Of a stretch of DNA of 64,000 nt, positions 48,593-57,933 are shown piece after piece. Every line of letters starts with the position of its first letter. Position 1 is the first letter of the stretch. A program made the position numbers and the translations under genes. The stretch covers positions 41,426-105,425 of the forward strand of contig JAEZGY010000067.1 in the NCBI GenBank assembly GCA_023416695.1. The letters are read 5' to 3'. The DNA is from Bacillota bacterium (GTDB lineage: Bacteria; Bacillota; Clostridia; Lachnospirales; Lachnospiraceae). Under the pieces are notes generated by a model that saw only the letters and a list, made by a program, of their open reading frames with translations, was not told the DNA's origin and did not search any database.

Positions 48593-51130
48593 ATGTACAA
48601 TACAAGTAGTGACTATAAAGCAGCTATCGAAGAAGCATCCAACCTACAGTGGGGGTATTCCATTAAGGTAAATGATACTGAGATAGATAGTAGTACAGTC
48701 GACAAGCTTCTCCAAGCATATCAACAATCCTGCTACTATATGAATAGCCTTAGTGTCGGCAATGTTGTAAGCCAGTACATCAACATGACCTTGCGTGGAG
48801 CGTCATTCTCACTCACAGATTCCGTCATAGAGCCGACTTTCTCCTTGGGTGAACAATCTGTCCCTATGGGTAAATTTAACGTGCTCGCTGCCAATCTGGA
48901 CAATGGTAACACTATTATAACAGCATATGACAATGTGAAGAAATTGGACAAGGCATACAGCTCTGTAATTAATTACCCAGCAACTATTGCTCAGGTGGTA
49001 AGTGAGATAGCGACTTTGTGTGGTGTTACATTTGATACTACTGGAATTACATACCCAAGCATTACTATACATAAAGCCTATACTTATGAAAAATGTAGCC
49101 AGGTAATGTCTGAGATTTGTAAGTTGATGGGTTGCAACTTGGTGGCTGATAGAACTGGCACATTGGTCTATAAATGGTTTAGTCCTAGTGGAATCACTTA
49201 TCCAATAGACAATCACTGGAAACAACTATTGGATGAAAGTGATTATACTTTAGGTCGGCTGTCCTGTACCACATCAAATGGAATAATTACATCTGGTGAT
49301 GATGGCAGCACTATGATATTTAAAAGTGACTACATGACACAGGAACAGCTTGATTCTATCAAGACAGTAATAGCCATGACTTACCGTGGAGCTGACCTAG
49401 AGATTAGCGGGGATGTAGCTATTGACCCATGGGATATTATCACTGTAACAGATTCAGATAATGTAAGTCATGCAATACCTGTAATGAATAATATACTGGT
49501 ATTTGATGGAGCTGTTAAAAATACTATCAAGGCATTTGCAAAGTCTGAAACTGAATCAGAGTACGGAACAGATGAGAATGGTACAAAGAAAATCACGGAG
49601 ATACAGAAGAGTATTGATGGTATAAGGGTAAACCTGCAAAATAACTATTCCGATAACAATCAGATGCAGGCTACGATTGAAGCCACAGCTGAAGAAATTG
49701 CTGCTGCAGTATCTACCACAGCCATAAATGACGCATTGTCCAGCAACAGTGTAATCTCACAGCTATCTGACCAGATCGTAATGCTGACTGACCAAAACGG
49801 ACACTTTGCTAAAATTAATTTATCTACCGGGGAAATAGAATCCAATATTATAATTGATGCGGACAATATATCCTTAGAGGGAGTAACTACTGTCAATGGT
49901 GGTTTTAAATTTAATTTGGATGGAACATTTGAAGCTGTCAAGGGAACGGTCGGGGGATTCAATATATCGTCTGCAGGAATTACGTATTTATCCGATGATG
50001 GATTAAATATTGTTGTGCTCAGACCAGTGCAATCTACAAAAAGTAACGGGGTGCTGTATGTTGGCACAAGAGAGTCGACTTCTGGCACATGGAAGTATCC
50101 TGTTCGACTTAATGGGGATGGCTCTGTTGCCCTGACGGATGCTTCGATATCGGGCTCAATATCTGTAAAAGATTCGTTTGATATTGTTACAACTGGTGGA
50201 CAAATCGGCAGTGGGGTAAATCTGCTCTCTAGCATTTCTTTTGGAGTTACTAAATATACGTTCCCAAGATATGATGGTGGGTCAATAGGACAAGCGTATC
50301 TTGGTAAATTTAATTTTACGCTTCCAAATTCTGAATATTTATATGGATTTTCTTTTAACCACAATCTAGAAGTTGGGAAAAAATTGTATGTAACAGAAGA
50401 TTCACATTTTGCCTCTCGCATATATAGCTCAGGCAATATATTGACAGGCGGAGATGTGATTATTGGTCTTGGTTGTTGCGTAACATCATCAGATTTATAC
50501 AACTTATTGGCGGACCACAATAACGGAAACATTACTCTTAACGCAAAAGGTGGTTACGTCAGGATTGGACATCAAAATACAAATGAAGTTCAAATCAGCA
50601 ATGGAACTAATATGCTCCAATATATCGCTAATGGAACTACTGGCACATCAATTCTCTGCCCAACCGTAACTGGTAAATCCTATTTAGGTTCAAATGAGAA
50701 AAAATTTATTAACGGTATCTTCTCTGGAACCGTGTACCTTGGCGTTGCTGCTGTAATTACATCTGATGAAAGAAAAAAAGATAACATAGCTCCTATATCC
50801 GTAAGCACAGAGTTTATTATGGCATTGTCCCCTAGAGAATATACTATGAAAAGTGGAACAAGTGGTCGTAAACATTGGGGGCTTATCGCACAAGAAGTAA
50901 AAGAAGTCTTTAACGAAGTTGGCTTAAAAGATGCTTCCGTTTATATTGAAGAACCTACTGTAAATAAACCTAGAGAAGAGTGCACTATAGATGAGTTGGA
51001 ACTTGGGTTACGATATGAAGAGTTAATTGCTCCGATGATTGCAACCATTCAAGAGCAACAAAAGAAAATCGAATCCTTAGAGGCTCGCTTAGAAGCCTTA
51101 GAAAAAATGTTCAGTAATCCGAGCCAATAG
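48593..51130 (+). CDS. tail fibre/tip protein with C-terminal S74 self-cleaving chaperone
   Basis: 845 aa. N-terminal tail-tip part (1-300), a coiled region (AEEIAAAVSTTAINDALSSN, then LSDQIVMLTDQNGHFAKINL), a beta-rich host-binding part (400-720), and a C-terminal peptidase S74 chaperone (about 724-845). The last has the catalytic ITSDERKKDNIAP and KHWGLIAQEV, ending in a coiled coil. The chaperone trimerises the fibre then cuts itself off. Likely the receptor-binding protein. Confidence 0.88.
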   Translation: MYNTSSDYKAAIEEASNLQWGYSIKVNDTEIDSSTVDKLLQAYQQSCYYMNSLSVGNVVSQYINMTLRGASFSLTDSVIEPTFSLGEQSVPMGKFNVLAANLDNGNTIITAYDNVKKLDKAYSSVINYPATIAQVVSEIATLCGVTFDTTGITYPSITIHKAYTYEKCSQVMSEICKLMGCNLVADRTGTLVYKWFSPSGITYPIDNHWKQLLDESDYTLGRLSCTTSNGIITSGDDGSTMIFKSDYMTQEQLDSIKTVIAMTYRGADLEISGDVAIDPWDIITVTDSDNVSHAIPVMNNILVFDGAVKNTIKAFAKSETESEYGTDENGTKKITEIQKSIDGIRVNLQNNYSDNNQMQATIEATAEEIAAAVSTTAINDALSSNSVISQLSDQIVMLTDQNGHFAKINLSTGEIESNIIIDADNISLEGVTTVNGGFKFNLDGTFEAVKGTVGGFNISSAGITYLSDDGLNIVVLRPVQSTKSNGVLYVGTRESTSGTWKYPVRLNGDGSVALTDASISGSISVKDSFDIVTTGGQIGSGVNLLSSISFGVTKYTFPRYDGGSIGQAYLGKFNFTLPNSEYLYGFSFNHNLEVGKKLYVTEDSHFASRIYSSGNILTGGDVIIGLGCCVTSSDLYNLLADHNNGNITLNAKGGYVRIGHQNTNEVQISNGTNMLQYIANGTTGTSILCPTVTGKSYLGSNEKKFINGIFSGTVYLGVAAVITSDERKKDNIAPISVSTEFIMALSPREYTMKSGTSGRKHWGLIAQEVKEVFNEVGLKDASVYIEEPTVNKPREECTIDELELGLRYEELIAPMIATIQEQQKKIESLEARLEALEKMFSNPSQ

Positions 51131-51141
51131 GCTCTTTTTTT
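51121..51141 (+). terminator. terminator overlapping the fibre stop codon
   Basis: GAGCC-AATA-GGCTC followed by eight Ts; the TAG stop is in the loop/stem. Confidence 0.8.
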
Positions 51142-51171
51142 ATACAAAAAAATATGAAAGTAGGTGTATTT

Positions 51172-51654
51172 ATGAAAGAAAACGTAGAAAAAACAATTTT
51201 TACTGCAGTAGCCACAATATTCTTTAGCAGGATAGGTATAATAATTATTCCTATAGCGCTGCTATTGATATCGTTTATTGTTGACTATATCACAGGAGTT
51301 ATGGCAGCTAAATATAGGAATGCTCCTATAAGCTCAAAGATTGGGCAAAAAGGCATTCTTAAAAAACTAGCAAAGGCTAGTGTTATTGTTGCGTGTATTA
51401 TGGTAGATATCCTTATTATCTATGGATGTGTTGTATCTGGCATAAGTATAGCATTTTATTTTATTGTCACGACACTAGTATCTATACTAATGTTTCTCAA
51501 TGAGATTATTAGCATATTGGAAAATGTTAAGGATATGGGAGTGGAATTACCAAAGTGGTTGTTGCCTTTTATTAAAAATATACGTTCACAAGTCGAGGCA
51601 AAGGCTGAGACAGAGGTATCTATTCTTGACAAGCTAGTAGATAAGGAGGAGTAG
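51172..51654 (+). CDS. holin (phage lysis / toxin-secretion type)
   Basis: 160 aa from ATG at 51172 (GTAGGTG upstream). Membrane segments near residues 12-45, 70-90 and 95-115, with LLLISFIVDYITGVMAAKYR as in the pfam05105 holin family. Makes the membrane lesion at lysis. Directly before the lysin. Confidence 0.88.
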   Translation: MKENVEKTIFTAVATIFFSRIGIIIIPIALLLISFIVDYITGVMAAKYRNAPISSKIGQKGILKKLAKASVIVACIMVDILIIYGCVVSGISIAFYFIVTTLVSILMFLNEIISILENVKDMGVELPKWLLPFIKNIRSQVEAKAETEVSILDKLVDKEE

Positions 51655-51656
51655 TT

Positions 51657-52364
51657 ATGGCAAAGAAACCAATTCACTATTTACAAACAGATGCAAAGTG
51701 GAAGAAACACGATTATTCCGCGCCAGGAGAAAAGACTAACATCGGTGAGCAAGGCTGTGGCCCAACATCGGCAGCTATGGTGATTGCATCGCTTAAGGAT
51801 AGTAAGGTAACTCCAGTTACAACTGCAGATTGGTCAAAAAAGAAAGGCTATAAAGCCAAGGGACAGGGTACATACTACAGCTACTTTGTTCCTCAATTGA
51901 AAGCTTATGGTATTAAGGGTAGCCGTATTAACTCGGGAAATCTGTTAAATCTATCAAAGACAGCTGCAGAAAGTTATCATGAAAAAGCCCTGGAGCAACT
52001 AAAGAAGGGGAACTGGTTAATCGTATGCGTAGGCAAAGGTTTGTGGACATCCAGTGGACACTATATGCTAGTTTATGCCTATGAAGATGGCAAAGTCTAT
52101 ATTAATGATCCTGCAAGTACTAAGGCCAACAAACTTAAGAATACGTGGGCATTGTTAAGTAGCCAAGTAAAGTATTACTGGTTTGTAGAAGTTCCAAAGG
52201 AGACCAAGCCACCTGTTACTAAAATCTACTATACAGTAAAAGCTGGAGATAATCTGACTAAGATTGCTAAGGTTTACAAGACTACTGTTGCTAACTTGGT
52301 TAAGCTTAATGGGTTGAAGAATCCTAACTTAATCTCAGTAGGTCAGAAGTTGAGAGTAAAATAA
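51657..52364 (+). CDS. endolysin: C39-like peptidase with LysM
   Basis: 235 aa. The peptidase C39-like domain (1-175) has the catalytic Cys in GEQGCGPTSAAMVIASL, His in SSGHYMLVYAYEDGKVYIND and Asp in INDP. A LysM wall-binding domain forms the C-terminus (YYTVKAGDNLTKIAKVYKTT). Cuts peptide bridges of the host wall. No signal peptide, so release depends on the holin. Confidence 0.88.
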   Translation: MAKKPIHYLQTDAKWKKHDYSAPGEKTNIGEQGCGPTSAAMVIASLKDSKVTPVTTADWSKKKGYKAKGQGTYYSYFVPQLKAYGIKGSRINSGNLLNLSKTAAESYHEKALEQLKKGNWLIVCVGKGLWTSSGHYMLVYAYEDGKVYINDPASTKANKLKNTWALLSSQVKYYWFVEVPKETKPPVTKIYYTVKAGDNLTKIAKVYKTTVANLVKLNGLKNPNLISVGQKLRVK

Positions 52365-52480
52365 CTGACTTACTTGTCATTATTGTTATTTGTACTATTT
52401 GTAGCAATGCTGTATACTTAACATATAACCCCTGGCCAGTTATCGAATCCCCTAGGTGCTGGCCGATAACCCCTAAAAAT

Positions 52481-52509
52481 ACCCCGGAGCTGATTCGTTC
52501 CGGGGTTTG
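52481..52509. terminator. bidirectional terminator of the lysis genes and the lipoprotein gene
   Basis: ACCCCGGA / TCCGGGGT, T-rich on both sides; convergent position. A second inverted repeat GTTATCG / CGATAAC lies just upstream (52439-52470). Confidence 0.85.
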
Positions 52510-52514
52510 TTGTG

Positions 52515-52979
52515 TTATTTATCAAGTTGTTCCATATTAATAATTTCCTTGCATTCAAGTTCAGTAAATTCAGGATAATATATATTTATATTATCGTTTT
52601 TCTGTCTACAGATAAATTCCAAATGTCCTGATGCTATGTTATATATGTATAGGTCGATGATTTCTATTTTTGGCTTAGCAGCTGCTACAGTATAATAGTA
52701 ATAGTTTCTATCAACTTTTTTCAGTTCATACTCTATATCTTCATATCCTTGTTCGAAATACGACATCCATGCCGCTGATGACATCTGCATATTAGTAAAA
52801 TCATCATATGGTAGTTCAGGAGTAGGAGCAAGAGTAGGAGTGACTGGTGTTTCTATATATGGAGTTGCTGTTGGCAGTATAGTAGGTTTAGCGCTGTTAA
52901 GAGATGGATCAGATACTCTGCTATCCGAGCATGAGCACAGCAACAAAGACATTAACATTATTATTAGTATCTTCTTCAT
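52515..52979 (-). CDS. prophage-end lipoprotein (moron)
   Basis: 154 aa. Signal KKILIIMLMSLLLCSCSDS with lipobox LCSC (Cys 17), a Pro/Thr linker (TPYIETPVTPTLAPTPELP) and a small surface domain. Antisense to the late genes, with its own promoter, at the attR end, the usual place for lysogenic conversion genes. Function unknown; surface exclusion is one possibility. Confidence 0.8.
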   Translation of the reverse strand: MKKILIIMLMSLLLCSCSDSRVSDPSLNSAKPTILPTATPYIETPVTPTLAPTPELPYDDFTNMQMSSAAWMSYFEQGYEDIEYELKKVDRNYYYYTVAAAKPKIEIIDLYIYNIASGHLEFICRQKNDNINIYYPEFTELECKEIINMEQLDK

Positions 52980-53007
52980 ATAACCTCTCCCTTCATTTGT
53001 TAATAAA

Positions 53008-53037
53008 ATAATACCACAATATGGGGATTTTCGTCAA
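53008..53037 (-). promoter_or_regulatory. promoter of the lipoprotein gene
   Basis: Minus strand TTGACG (53037-53032), 18 bp, TATTAT (53013-53008), 28 bp before the start. Confidence 0.7.
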
Positions 53038-53081
53038 ATAAGAAGTTACCAAAATATAGTAAATTATGTTATAATAACTTC

Positions 53082-53100
53082 CGTCAATACTCAGTCAAAC
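53082..53100 (+). promoter_or_regulatory. candidate integrase arm-type site, right arm
   Basis: CGTCAA and GTCAAA 12 bp apart, the same pair and spacing as at 15051-15068, in the same orientation. Confidence 0.4.
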
Positions 53101-53144
53101 ACAGAACAAAGCATGATAAAATAAGGCTTCGTGACCATTTAAAA

Positions 53145-53201
53145 CATGATTCAGGTTCATGTTCTCGCAAGGGAGTGTGGGTTCAAGTCCCATCAACTGC
53201 A
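53145..53201 (+). repeat. attR core (57 bp)
   Basis: Exact copy of tRNA-Leu positions 28-84 (14911-14967). This is the original chromosomal 3' end of the tRNA gene, displaced by integration. Confidence 0.95.
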
Positions 53202-53204
53202 TAT

Positions 53205-53240
53205 AAAAGCCTTGATTCTTATTTGAATCAAGGCTTTTTG
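53205..53240. terminator. original tRNA-Leu terminator, now shared with azlD
   Basis: AAAAGCCTTGATTC / GAATCAAGGCTTTTT perfect stem; A- and T-runs on both sides allow it to work also for the leftward azlCD transcript. Confidence 0.87.
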
Positions 53241-53265
53241 TATCTTAGTAAGTTAACTTTCAATT

Positions 53266-53565
53266 CTAAAAAATAAATCCAGTTAAAAATACAGTTAATA
53301 TAGCTCCACTTGCCACCACAACCAGATTCTTTTCCAAATAGGCTAATACAACAGCAACGATAGTCCCACAGACAGCAGTAGCATAATTGCCAGTGGAGCT
53401 AAAGATTTCTGGTATGGTTAAAGCGCTTAGTACCGCATAAGGAACATAGTACAAGAAAGATTGTATAAATTGAGATTTTATTTTTTTTCTAAAAATGGCG
53501 ATAGGAAGCATACGAGGTAAGTAGGTAACTATGGCCATTAATAAGACTCCATATAGTGCATACAT
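53266..53565 (-). CDS. azlD: branched-chain amino acid export protein, small subunit
   Basis: 99 aa, three or four membrane helices: MYALYGVLLMAIVTYLPRML, SFLYYVPYAVLSALTIPEIF and VASGAILTVFLTGFIF. AzlD pairs with AzlC to export branched-chain amino acids or analogues. Lies 13 bp after azlC. Confidence 0.92.
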   Translation of the reverse strand: MYALYGVLLMAIVTYLPRMLPIAIFRKKIKSQFIQSFLYYVPYAVLSALTIPEIFSSTGNYATAVCGTIVAVVLAYLEKNLVVVASGAILTVFLTGFIF

Positions 53566-53578
53566 ACGATTTACCCTC

Positions 53579-54301
53579 CTATAGGCATTGTTTGTCCTTA
53601 ACAGGCGCTATGATAGCCCCTATGGAACAAACTACTAAGGTGACAATAATTACACGAAAACCGGTGGAGATTTCTTTGACATAAGGAGCAAAGCTCATAA
53701 GGGTAGATAGTGCACAAGCCCCTATCACAACCCCTAACACGGTCAAAGAGTGTTTGGCTGGAGGAATGATAATTGCTAGGAACATTCCATATAGTGCAAT
53801 TCCTAAAGCAGCACTAAAGCTTTCTGGAAGTGCCGAGCAGATAAAAGCACCAAGAGCAGTACCACTTGTCCAGCCAATAATTGGTCCGGTAATTAAGCCT
53901 AACATATAACCATAGGTTAACTCCATTTTCTCAGCTGCGGCTACTGCAAAGGTCTCATCCGTAATACCAAAGGAAAAGATCAGTCGTTCCAAGAAGGAGA
54001 CTTTGGAATCTAGCTTTTGGGATAAGGATAAGGACATCAGCATATATCGTATATTGATGATAAATGTAGTTAGTGTAATTTCTATGTACCCAGCATTCTG
54101 TATGATTAAGGATGTTCCAGCAAACTGTCCTGCACTGGTAAGATTTGATAAACTAATAAAGATTGCAAGCCAAGGGGAGATTCCATTGGAGACAGCCATT
54201 AAGCCAAAAGCAAAGGATACTGGAACATAGCCGAAGGCGATGGGGGCACCCCGTTTTAATCCATATTGAAATTGATTTCCAAAGGTGATTGGTGTACTCA
54301 T
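53579..54301 (-). CDS. azlC: branched-chain amino acid export protein, large subunit
   Basis: 240 aa from ATG at 54301 behind TAGGAGGG; a longer in-frame start at 54343 lacks a ribosome site. Signature APIAFGYVPVSFAFGLMA, LTSAGQFAGTSLI, NIRYMLMSLSLSQKL; about six membrane helices. Forms the exporter with AzlD. Confidence 0.94.
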   Translation of the reverse strand: MSTPITFGNQFQYGLKRGAPIAFGYVPVSFAFGLMAVSNGISPWLAIFISLSNLTSAGQFAGTSLIIQNAGYIEITLTTFIINIRYMLMSLSLSQKLDSKVSFLERLIFSFGITDETFAVAAAEKMELTYGYMLGLITGPIIGWTSGTALGAFICSALPESFSAALGIALYGMFLAIIIPPAKHSLTVLGVVIGACALSTLMSFAPYVKEISTGFRVIIVTLVVCSIGAIIAPVKDKQCL

Positions 54302-54522
54302 TTTTCTCCCTCCTAGTTCTATACTTTTCTTTTGTGTCAGCACTCCGTATTATAACACTTTGATAAGTAATTCACAACCTTATCTAAAGATACCCTAAGG
54401 AATTATTACATAGGTTACCTCAAAAAAGTGTGCTCTCTTGCTGTTTTTATGAATTTTTTGTAGATTATAAATAAGTATGTTTGGTAGGAGTGGCTGAAAT
54501 CTATAGAAAGTGGAGTGCAAAT

Positions 54523-55497
54523 ATGGGAAAATATTATTTACATCAACAAGATCAAAAGCAATGGATTTGTTATCTTTGTGGCCCTATAGAAGGATATAAC
54601 CGAAACTTATATTTGAAGTTACAGGATAAGACAGTAGAGGGAATCATTCCAGTAAAGCTTAGAGAAGAAGCTAGAGGTAAAGTGTTTTTTTATGATATTG
54701 GAACAAAGGTGGCCTTATCTCATAGCTTTTCCATAGGAATCACAGAGGAGAAGCTTTTAAAGCTACTATTAGGAGTGGTTTCTCAAGCTAAGTTAATACA
54801 GAGTGAGGGAATTGCAATTGAGAGAATATTATGGAGTCCTCAGTGTATTTTTCTAGATCAGCAGACTAATCAGATAAGTTTTTTAATTGATTTTGGAGAA
54901 GTGGGAGAAGCGTGGGGTAACGTTATGAACCATATAGACAGATTGCTGATGGAAGCCAAGGTTTTAGCTGTACAGTTTTCTGTGAAAGGGTTTGTGATGC
55001 AGTATTTGAAGGATACACCAAGGGCATCTTTAGAGGATTTGATAGGTTATTTACAGGGACTTTATAAGAATTATTTTGGAGGTAGAGAGTATTCTGGACG
55101 TCTTACCCTAACTAGTAGACTTGATGAAAAGGGCATTCATATAGATGAATTTGTAAAGACGGTTAATATCCAAGATAGAAGACCGGACTATACGGGTCAA
55201 GTATGTCTCATTCGTGCTCGCAACAAGGAATGTGTCACCATTGATAAGGAGTACTTCTATATAGGAAAAGAGGCTTCTGCCGTAGATTACTGCATCGATG
55301 ATAATGCAGCTATTAGCAGAAGCCATGCCTGTATTGTTTATAAAAATCAAAGATACTATATTAAAGATTTGGATTCCACCAATCATACCTATGTCAATAA
55401 TCTTAAGGTATCTGGTAATCAGTTACATGAGCTTAGGCCAGGTTATCGTATTACTATTGCTAATGAGGTGTTTTATTTCCAGACTCGCCCTCTGTAA
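54523..55497 (+). CDS. FHA-domain protein (DUF6382-like N-terminus)
   Basis: 324 aa from ATG at 54523. N-terminal about 200 residues look like the DUF6382 region of clostridial FHA proteins. The C-terminal FHA domain (about 230-320; YIGKEASAVDYCIDDNAAIS, then RSHACIVYKNQRYYIKDLDS and NHTYVNN) keeps the Arg, Ser, His and Asn that bind phosphothreonine. Probably reads a Ser/Thr kinase signal, for example in secretion (Esx) or wall control. Its 3' end overlaps the convergent LysR gene by 38 bp. Confidence 0.85.
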   Translation: MGKYYLHQQDQKQWICYLCGPIEGYNRNLYLKLQDKTVEGIIPVKLREEARGKVFFYDIGTKVALSHSFSIGITEEKLLKLLLGVVSQAKLIQSEGIAIERILWSPQCIFLDQQTNQISFLIDFGEVGEAWGNVMNHIDRLLMEAKVLAVQFSVKGFVMQYLKDTPRASLEDLIGYLQGLYKNYFGGREYSGRLTLTSRLDEKGIHIDEFVKTVNIQDRRPDYTGQVCLIRARNKECVTIDKEYFYIGKEASAVDYCIDDNAAISRSHACIVYKNQRYYIKDLDSTNHTYVNNLKVSGNQLHELRPGYRITIANEVFYFQTRPL

Positions 55498-56365
55498 GAC
55501 AGTCGATAAAGTTCTCAGCAGCATAATTGAGAGGAATATTGTGGTGGTGTACCACGCAAAGGCTACGTGAAGGTAGTTCCTCTGCTAATGCAATAGTAGT
55601 TAATTCGGGTACATTTTTTGTGCAAAAGTCTGGTACGAATGCTACACCAAGGCCTATTTTAGCTAGATCGATTAGAAGATCATTACTACTTAATTCAACC
55701 GCTGGGGCTAGTTCCAACTGATGCTTTAAGAAGAGCCCATGAAGGAATTCACTTGTTGTAGAGGCTTTCTCTAACATAAGGATTGGATAGTTCATAAGGG
55801 TGGTAAGCTCAATAGGGTTCTTTGGAATGTCAAAGAACTGATTGTTTACTACAAATACATCGTGGAAAGTATGTATTTCCTGAATGTTGTGCATTGTAGA
55901 TAGGCGTTTGTTAGGAGAGTTGGTGATGATTAAGTCCACCTGATTACTTTCTAATAACTCTACACACTGAAGGCTTGTTCCATTGGTAACCTTTATATGC
56001 ACATTGGGATATTTTAAATGAAACTGTTCTAAGTATGGGACCAAGTAATATCGACATATGGTATCGCTGGCTCCAATTCTAAGTTGCCCTCCATTTAAGG
56101 AGTTTGCTTCTAGAATTTGATTTTCTCCACGACTAATTAGATTGATGGCGGGCTCGATGTGCTTGTACAACAGCTCGCCTTCTTTGGTCAATTTCACCTT
56201 TTTCGTACTACGAATGAATAAAGGTTGATTCAGTCTCTTCTCCAATACCTTAATTGATTGGCTGACAGCTGATTGTGAGATGAACAAAGCTTTAGAAGCT
56301 TCTGAAAAGCTTAATGTCTTTGCTACATAATAGAATACCTTATACAACTCATAATTAATGTCCAT
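55460..56365 (-). CDS. LysR-family transcriptional regulator
   Basis: 301 aa. Winged HTH FYYVAKTLSFSEASKALFIS, then QSAVSQSIKVLEKRLNQPLF at the N-terminus and a substrate-binding domain (90-290; LRIGASDTICRYYLVPYLEQ). The target genes are not evident; azlCD nearby is separated by another gene. Confidence 0.93.
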   Translation of the reverse strand: MDINYELYKVFYYVAKTLSFSEASKALFISQSAVSQSIKVLEKRLNQPLFIRSTKKVKLTKEGELLYKHIEPAINLISRGENQILEANSLNGGQLRIGASDTICRYYLVPYLEQFHLKYPNVHIKVTNGTSLQCVELLESNQVDLIITNSPNKRLSTMHNIQEIHTFHDVFVVNNQFFDIPKNPIELTTLMNYPILMLEKASTTSEFLHGLFLKHQLELAPAVELSSNDLLIDLAKIGLGVAFVPDFCTKNVPELTTIALAEELPSRSLCVVHHHNIPLNYAAENFIDCLTEGESGNKTPH

Positions 56366-56692
56366 GTAATCTCCTTTGCCCCTTTCCTAAGAGCTATTAT
56401 CTATGTGTAAATTTACAATTTTAGAGTCTATATATGTTCATATTTAACCATTGAGATAAATAATATAAGCCATACTTATTAATCTTATCATAATTTGTAA
56501 GAAGTTACAAGCATTTTGTTAAAAATTCAGTAATAACAATAGGTAAAACAATAATAGTGTATATTTTGTGAACTAAAGTTATTATCTTGACTATAAAATA
56601 AAAACACTTAAAATATAAGAGAGAGCTTTTTTAAAACTTGTGATATAATAGAGGTGGTTCCTTGAACTTAAGTACTAAAAAGGAGGAAATAG
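56366..56692. promoter_or_regulatory. intergenic region with divergent promoters
   Basis: 327 bp, very AT-rich. Extended -10 TGATATAAT (56641-56649) precedes the foldase gene at 56693. The region next to the LysR gene should hold its own promoter and autoregulatory site, though I cannot point to a clear T-N11-A box. No other ORF or RNA seen. Confidence 0.5.
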
Positions 56693-57892
56693 ATGCGTAA
56701 AGTAATAATAGAAAAAGGGCGATTTGTAGCGTTATTACTTGTTTTGATTCTAGTTTTGGCTTTCACGGTCGGATGTAATAGTAGTAAGCCAAAAGAGGTA
56801 AAGGACCTAGAGAAAGTAATTTTGACTATAAATGACAAGGACTATACCTTACAGGATATTATGTATGTCCTTTACGTAGTAGAGAGCAATGCAGCAGATG
56901 ATATAAATAGAGCCATAGCTCTAGGAGAAACAGAATCAGATTATTGGCTTGAAAAGGATGATGTTACTGGGAAAACAGTTCGAGAATTGACAAAGGAAAG
57001 TGTTCTTGATGTTGCAGAGAACGTTATCATTCAGGCACAGCTTGCTGAAAAAGAGGGCTATGTGCTTACAGAAGATGATCTAGATACAGTAGACATGGAA
57101 GTGCAAGATGTATTAGACTATATGTATGGGCAACCAGAATATTTAGCTAGGACAGGCTTTACCAAGGAGAATTTAACAGAGCTAGTGAAGCAATTTAACT
57201 TAGCTTACAAATACTCAATGGATCAGATAAGTAAGATTCAGGTGGATCAATCCATGATTGACTCCGATATTAAACCAGAGGATTATGCACAAGTTGAGAT
57301 AGAGTATATCCAATTCTGGACTGGGGAGATAGACATGGATGGCAACTATAATCTATTTGAACCAGAGAAGATTACTGAGATTCTTAATCAAGCACAAGCT
57401 GCTTATGAAGAGGTTGCCGAAGGAAAAGACATAATTACAGTTGGGGATGAGTATTATTCCGAGGACTATACTGTGGAAGCTGGAACCCAGCCGTTGTTTA
57501 ACAATGCAGAGGATAATGAGGAGAATCTATACAATGCCTTTAAGGACCTAAAGGTTGGAGAATTATATCCTGGTGTAATTGAGACCATGGATGGTTATTA
57601 CATTATTCGCTTAGTAAATGATAATTGTACAGAAGCCTATGACCAGATGGTTGAGGAGGTAGCAAGGTCTGTAAAGCAAAGTACTTTTGACGATGAGTTT
57701 GACAAATTAAAGGCGGATTACAATATCCAGATCAATGAAGAAAACTGGAAAAACATAGAGATTGGCAACTATGCCTATCCAAAGATGGAGATAGACTCTG
57801 ACACAGAGTTTGAATATGATGAAGATAATTTAGAGGAGGATAGTGAGGATTCAGGCTTTGATATTATAGATGAGGATGGAGCAGTGGGATAG
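56693..57892 (+). CDS. PrsA/SurA-like foldase lipoprotein
   Basis: 399 aa. Lipoprotein signal with Cys in AFTVGCNSSK, helical N-terminal chaperone part (SurA_N-like), then a parvulin-like region (about 240-320; LYNAFKDLKVGELYPGVIET, then MDGYYIIRLVND). The C-terminus is very acidic (DEDNLEEDSEDSG). It likely helps fold exported proteins. Followed 41 bp later by a related gene. Confidence 0.82.
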   Translation: MRKVIIEKGRFVALLLVLILVLAFTVGCNSSKPKEVKDLEKVILTINDKDYTLQDIMYVLYVVESNAADDINRAIALGETESDYWLEKDDVTGKTVRELTKESVLDVAENVIIQAQLAEKEGYVLTEDDLDTVDMEVQDVLDYMYGQPEYLARTGFTKENLTELVKQFNLAYKYSMDQISKIQVDQSMIDSDIKPEDYAQVEIEYIQFWTGEIDMDGNYNLFEPEKITEILNQAQAAYEEVAEGKDIITVGDEYYSEDYTVEAGTQPLFNNAEDNEENLYNAFKDLKVGELYPGVIETMDGYYIIRLVNDNCTEAYDQMVEEVARSVKQSTFDDEFDKLKADYNIQINEENWKNIEIGNYAYPKMEIDSDTEFEYDEDNLEEDSEDSGFDIIDEDGAVG

Positions 57893-57933
57893 GCTACTGC
57901 TCTACATAAGAACATAAGTATGGAGGAGAAACT

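Larger units (their letters stand above)
14911..53201. mobile_element. complete-looking siphovirus-type prophage, about 38.2 kb
   Basis: The element is bounded by a perfect 57-bp direct repeat of the tRNA-Leu 3' end. It carries integrase, repressor/Cro switch, replication, packaging, head, tail and lysis modules in the standard order. No frameshift or deletion is apparent in an essential module; the only decayed gene seen is a small antirepressor-like remnant at 17734. Non-contractile tail genes (tape measure of 1144 aa, no sheath) point to a siphovirus. Whether it is inducible cannot be judged from sequence. Confidence 0.95.

Noticed and set aside
49660..50532. 290-codon minus-strand frame inside the tail fibre gene
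   Set aside because: Long, but antisense to a clear tail fibre protein, with Pro/Ser-rich shadow composition and no promoter or ribosome site.
55298..55570. 90-codon plus-strand frame across the FHA/LysR junction
   Set aside because: Overlaps two better-supported genes and has a hydrophobic shadow-like composition with no ribosome site.
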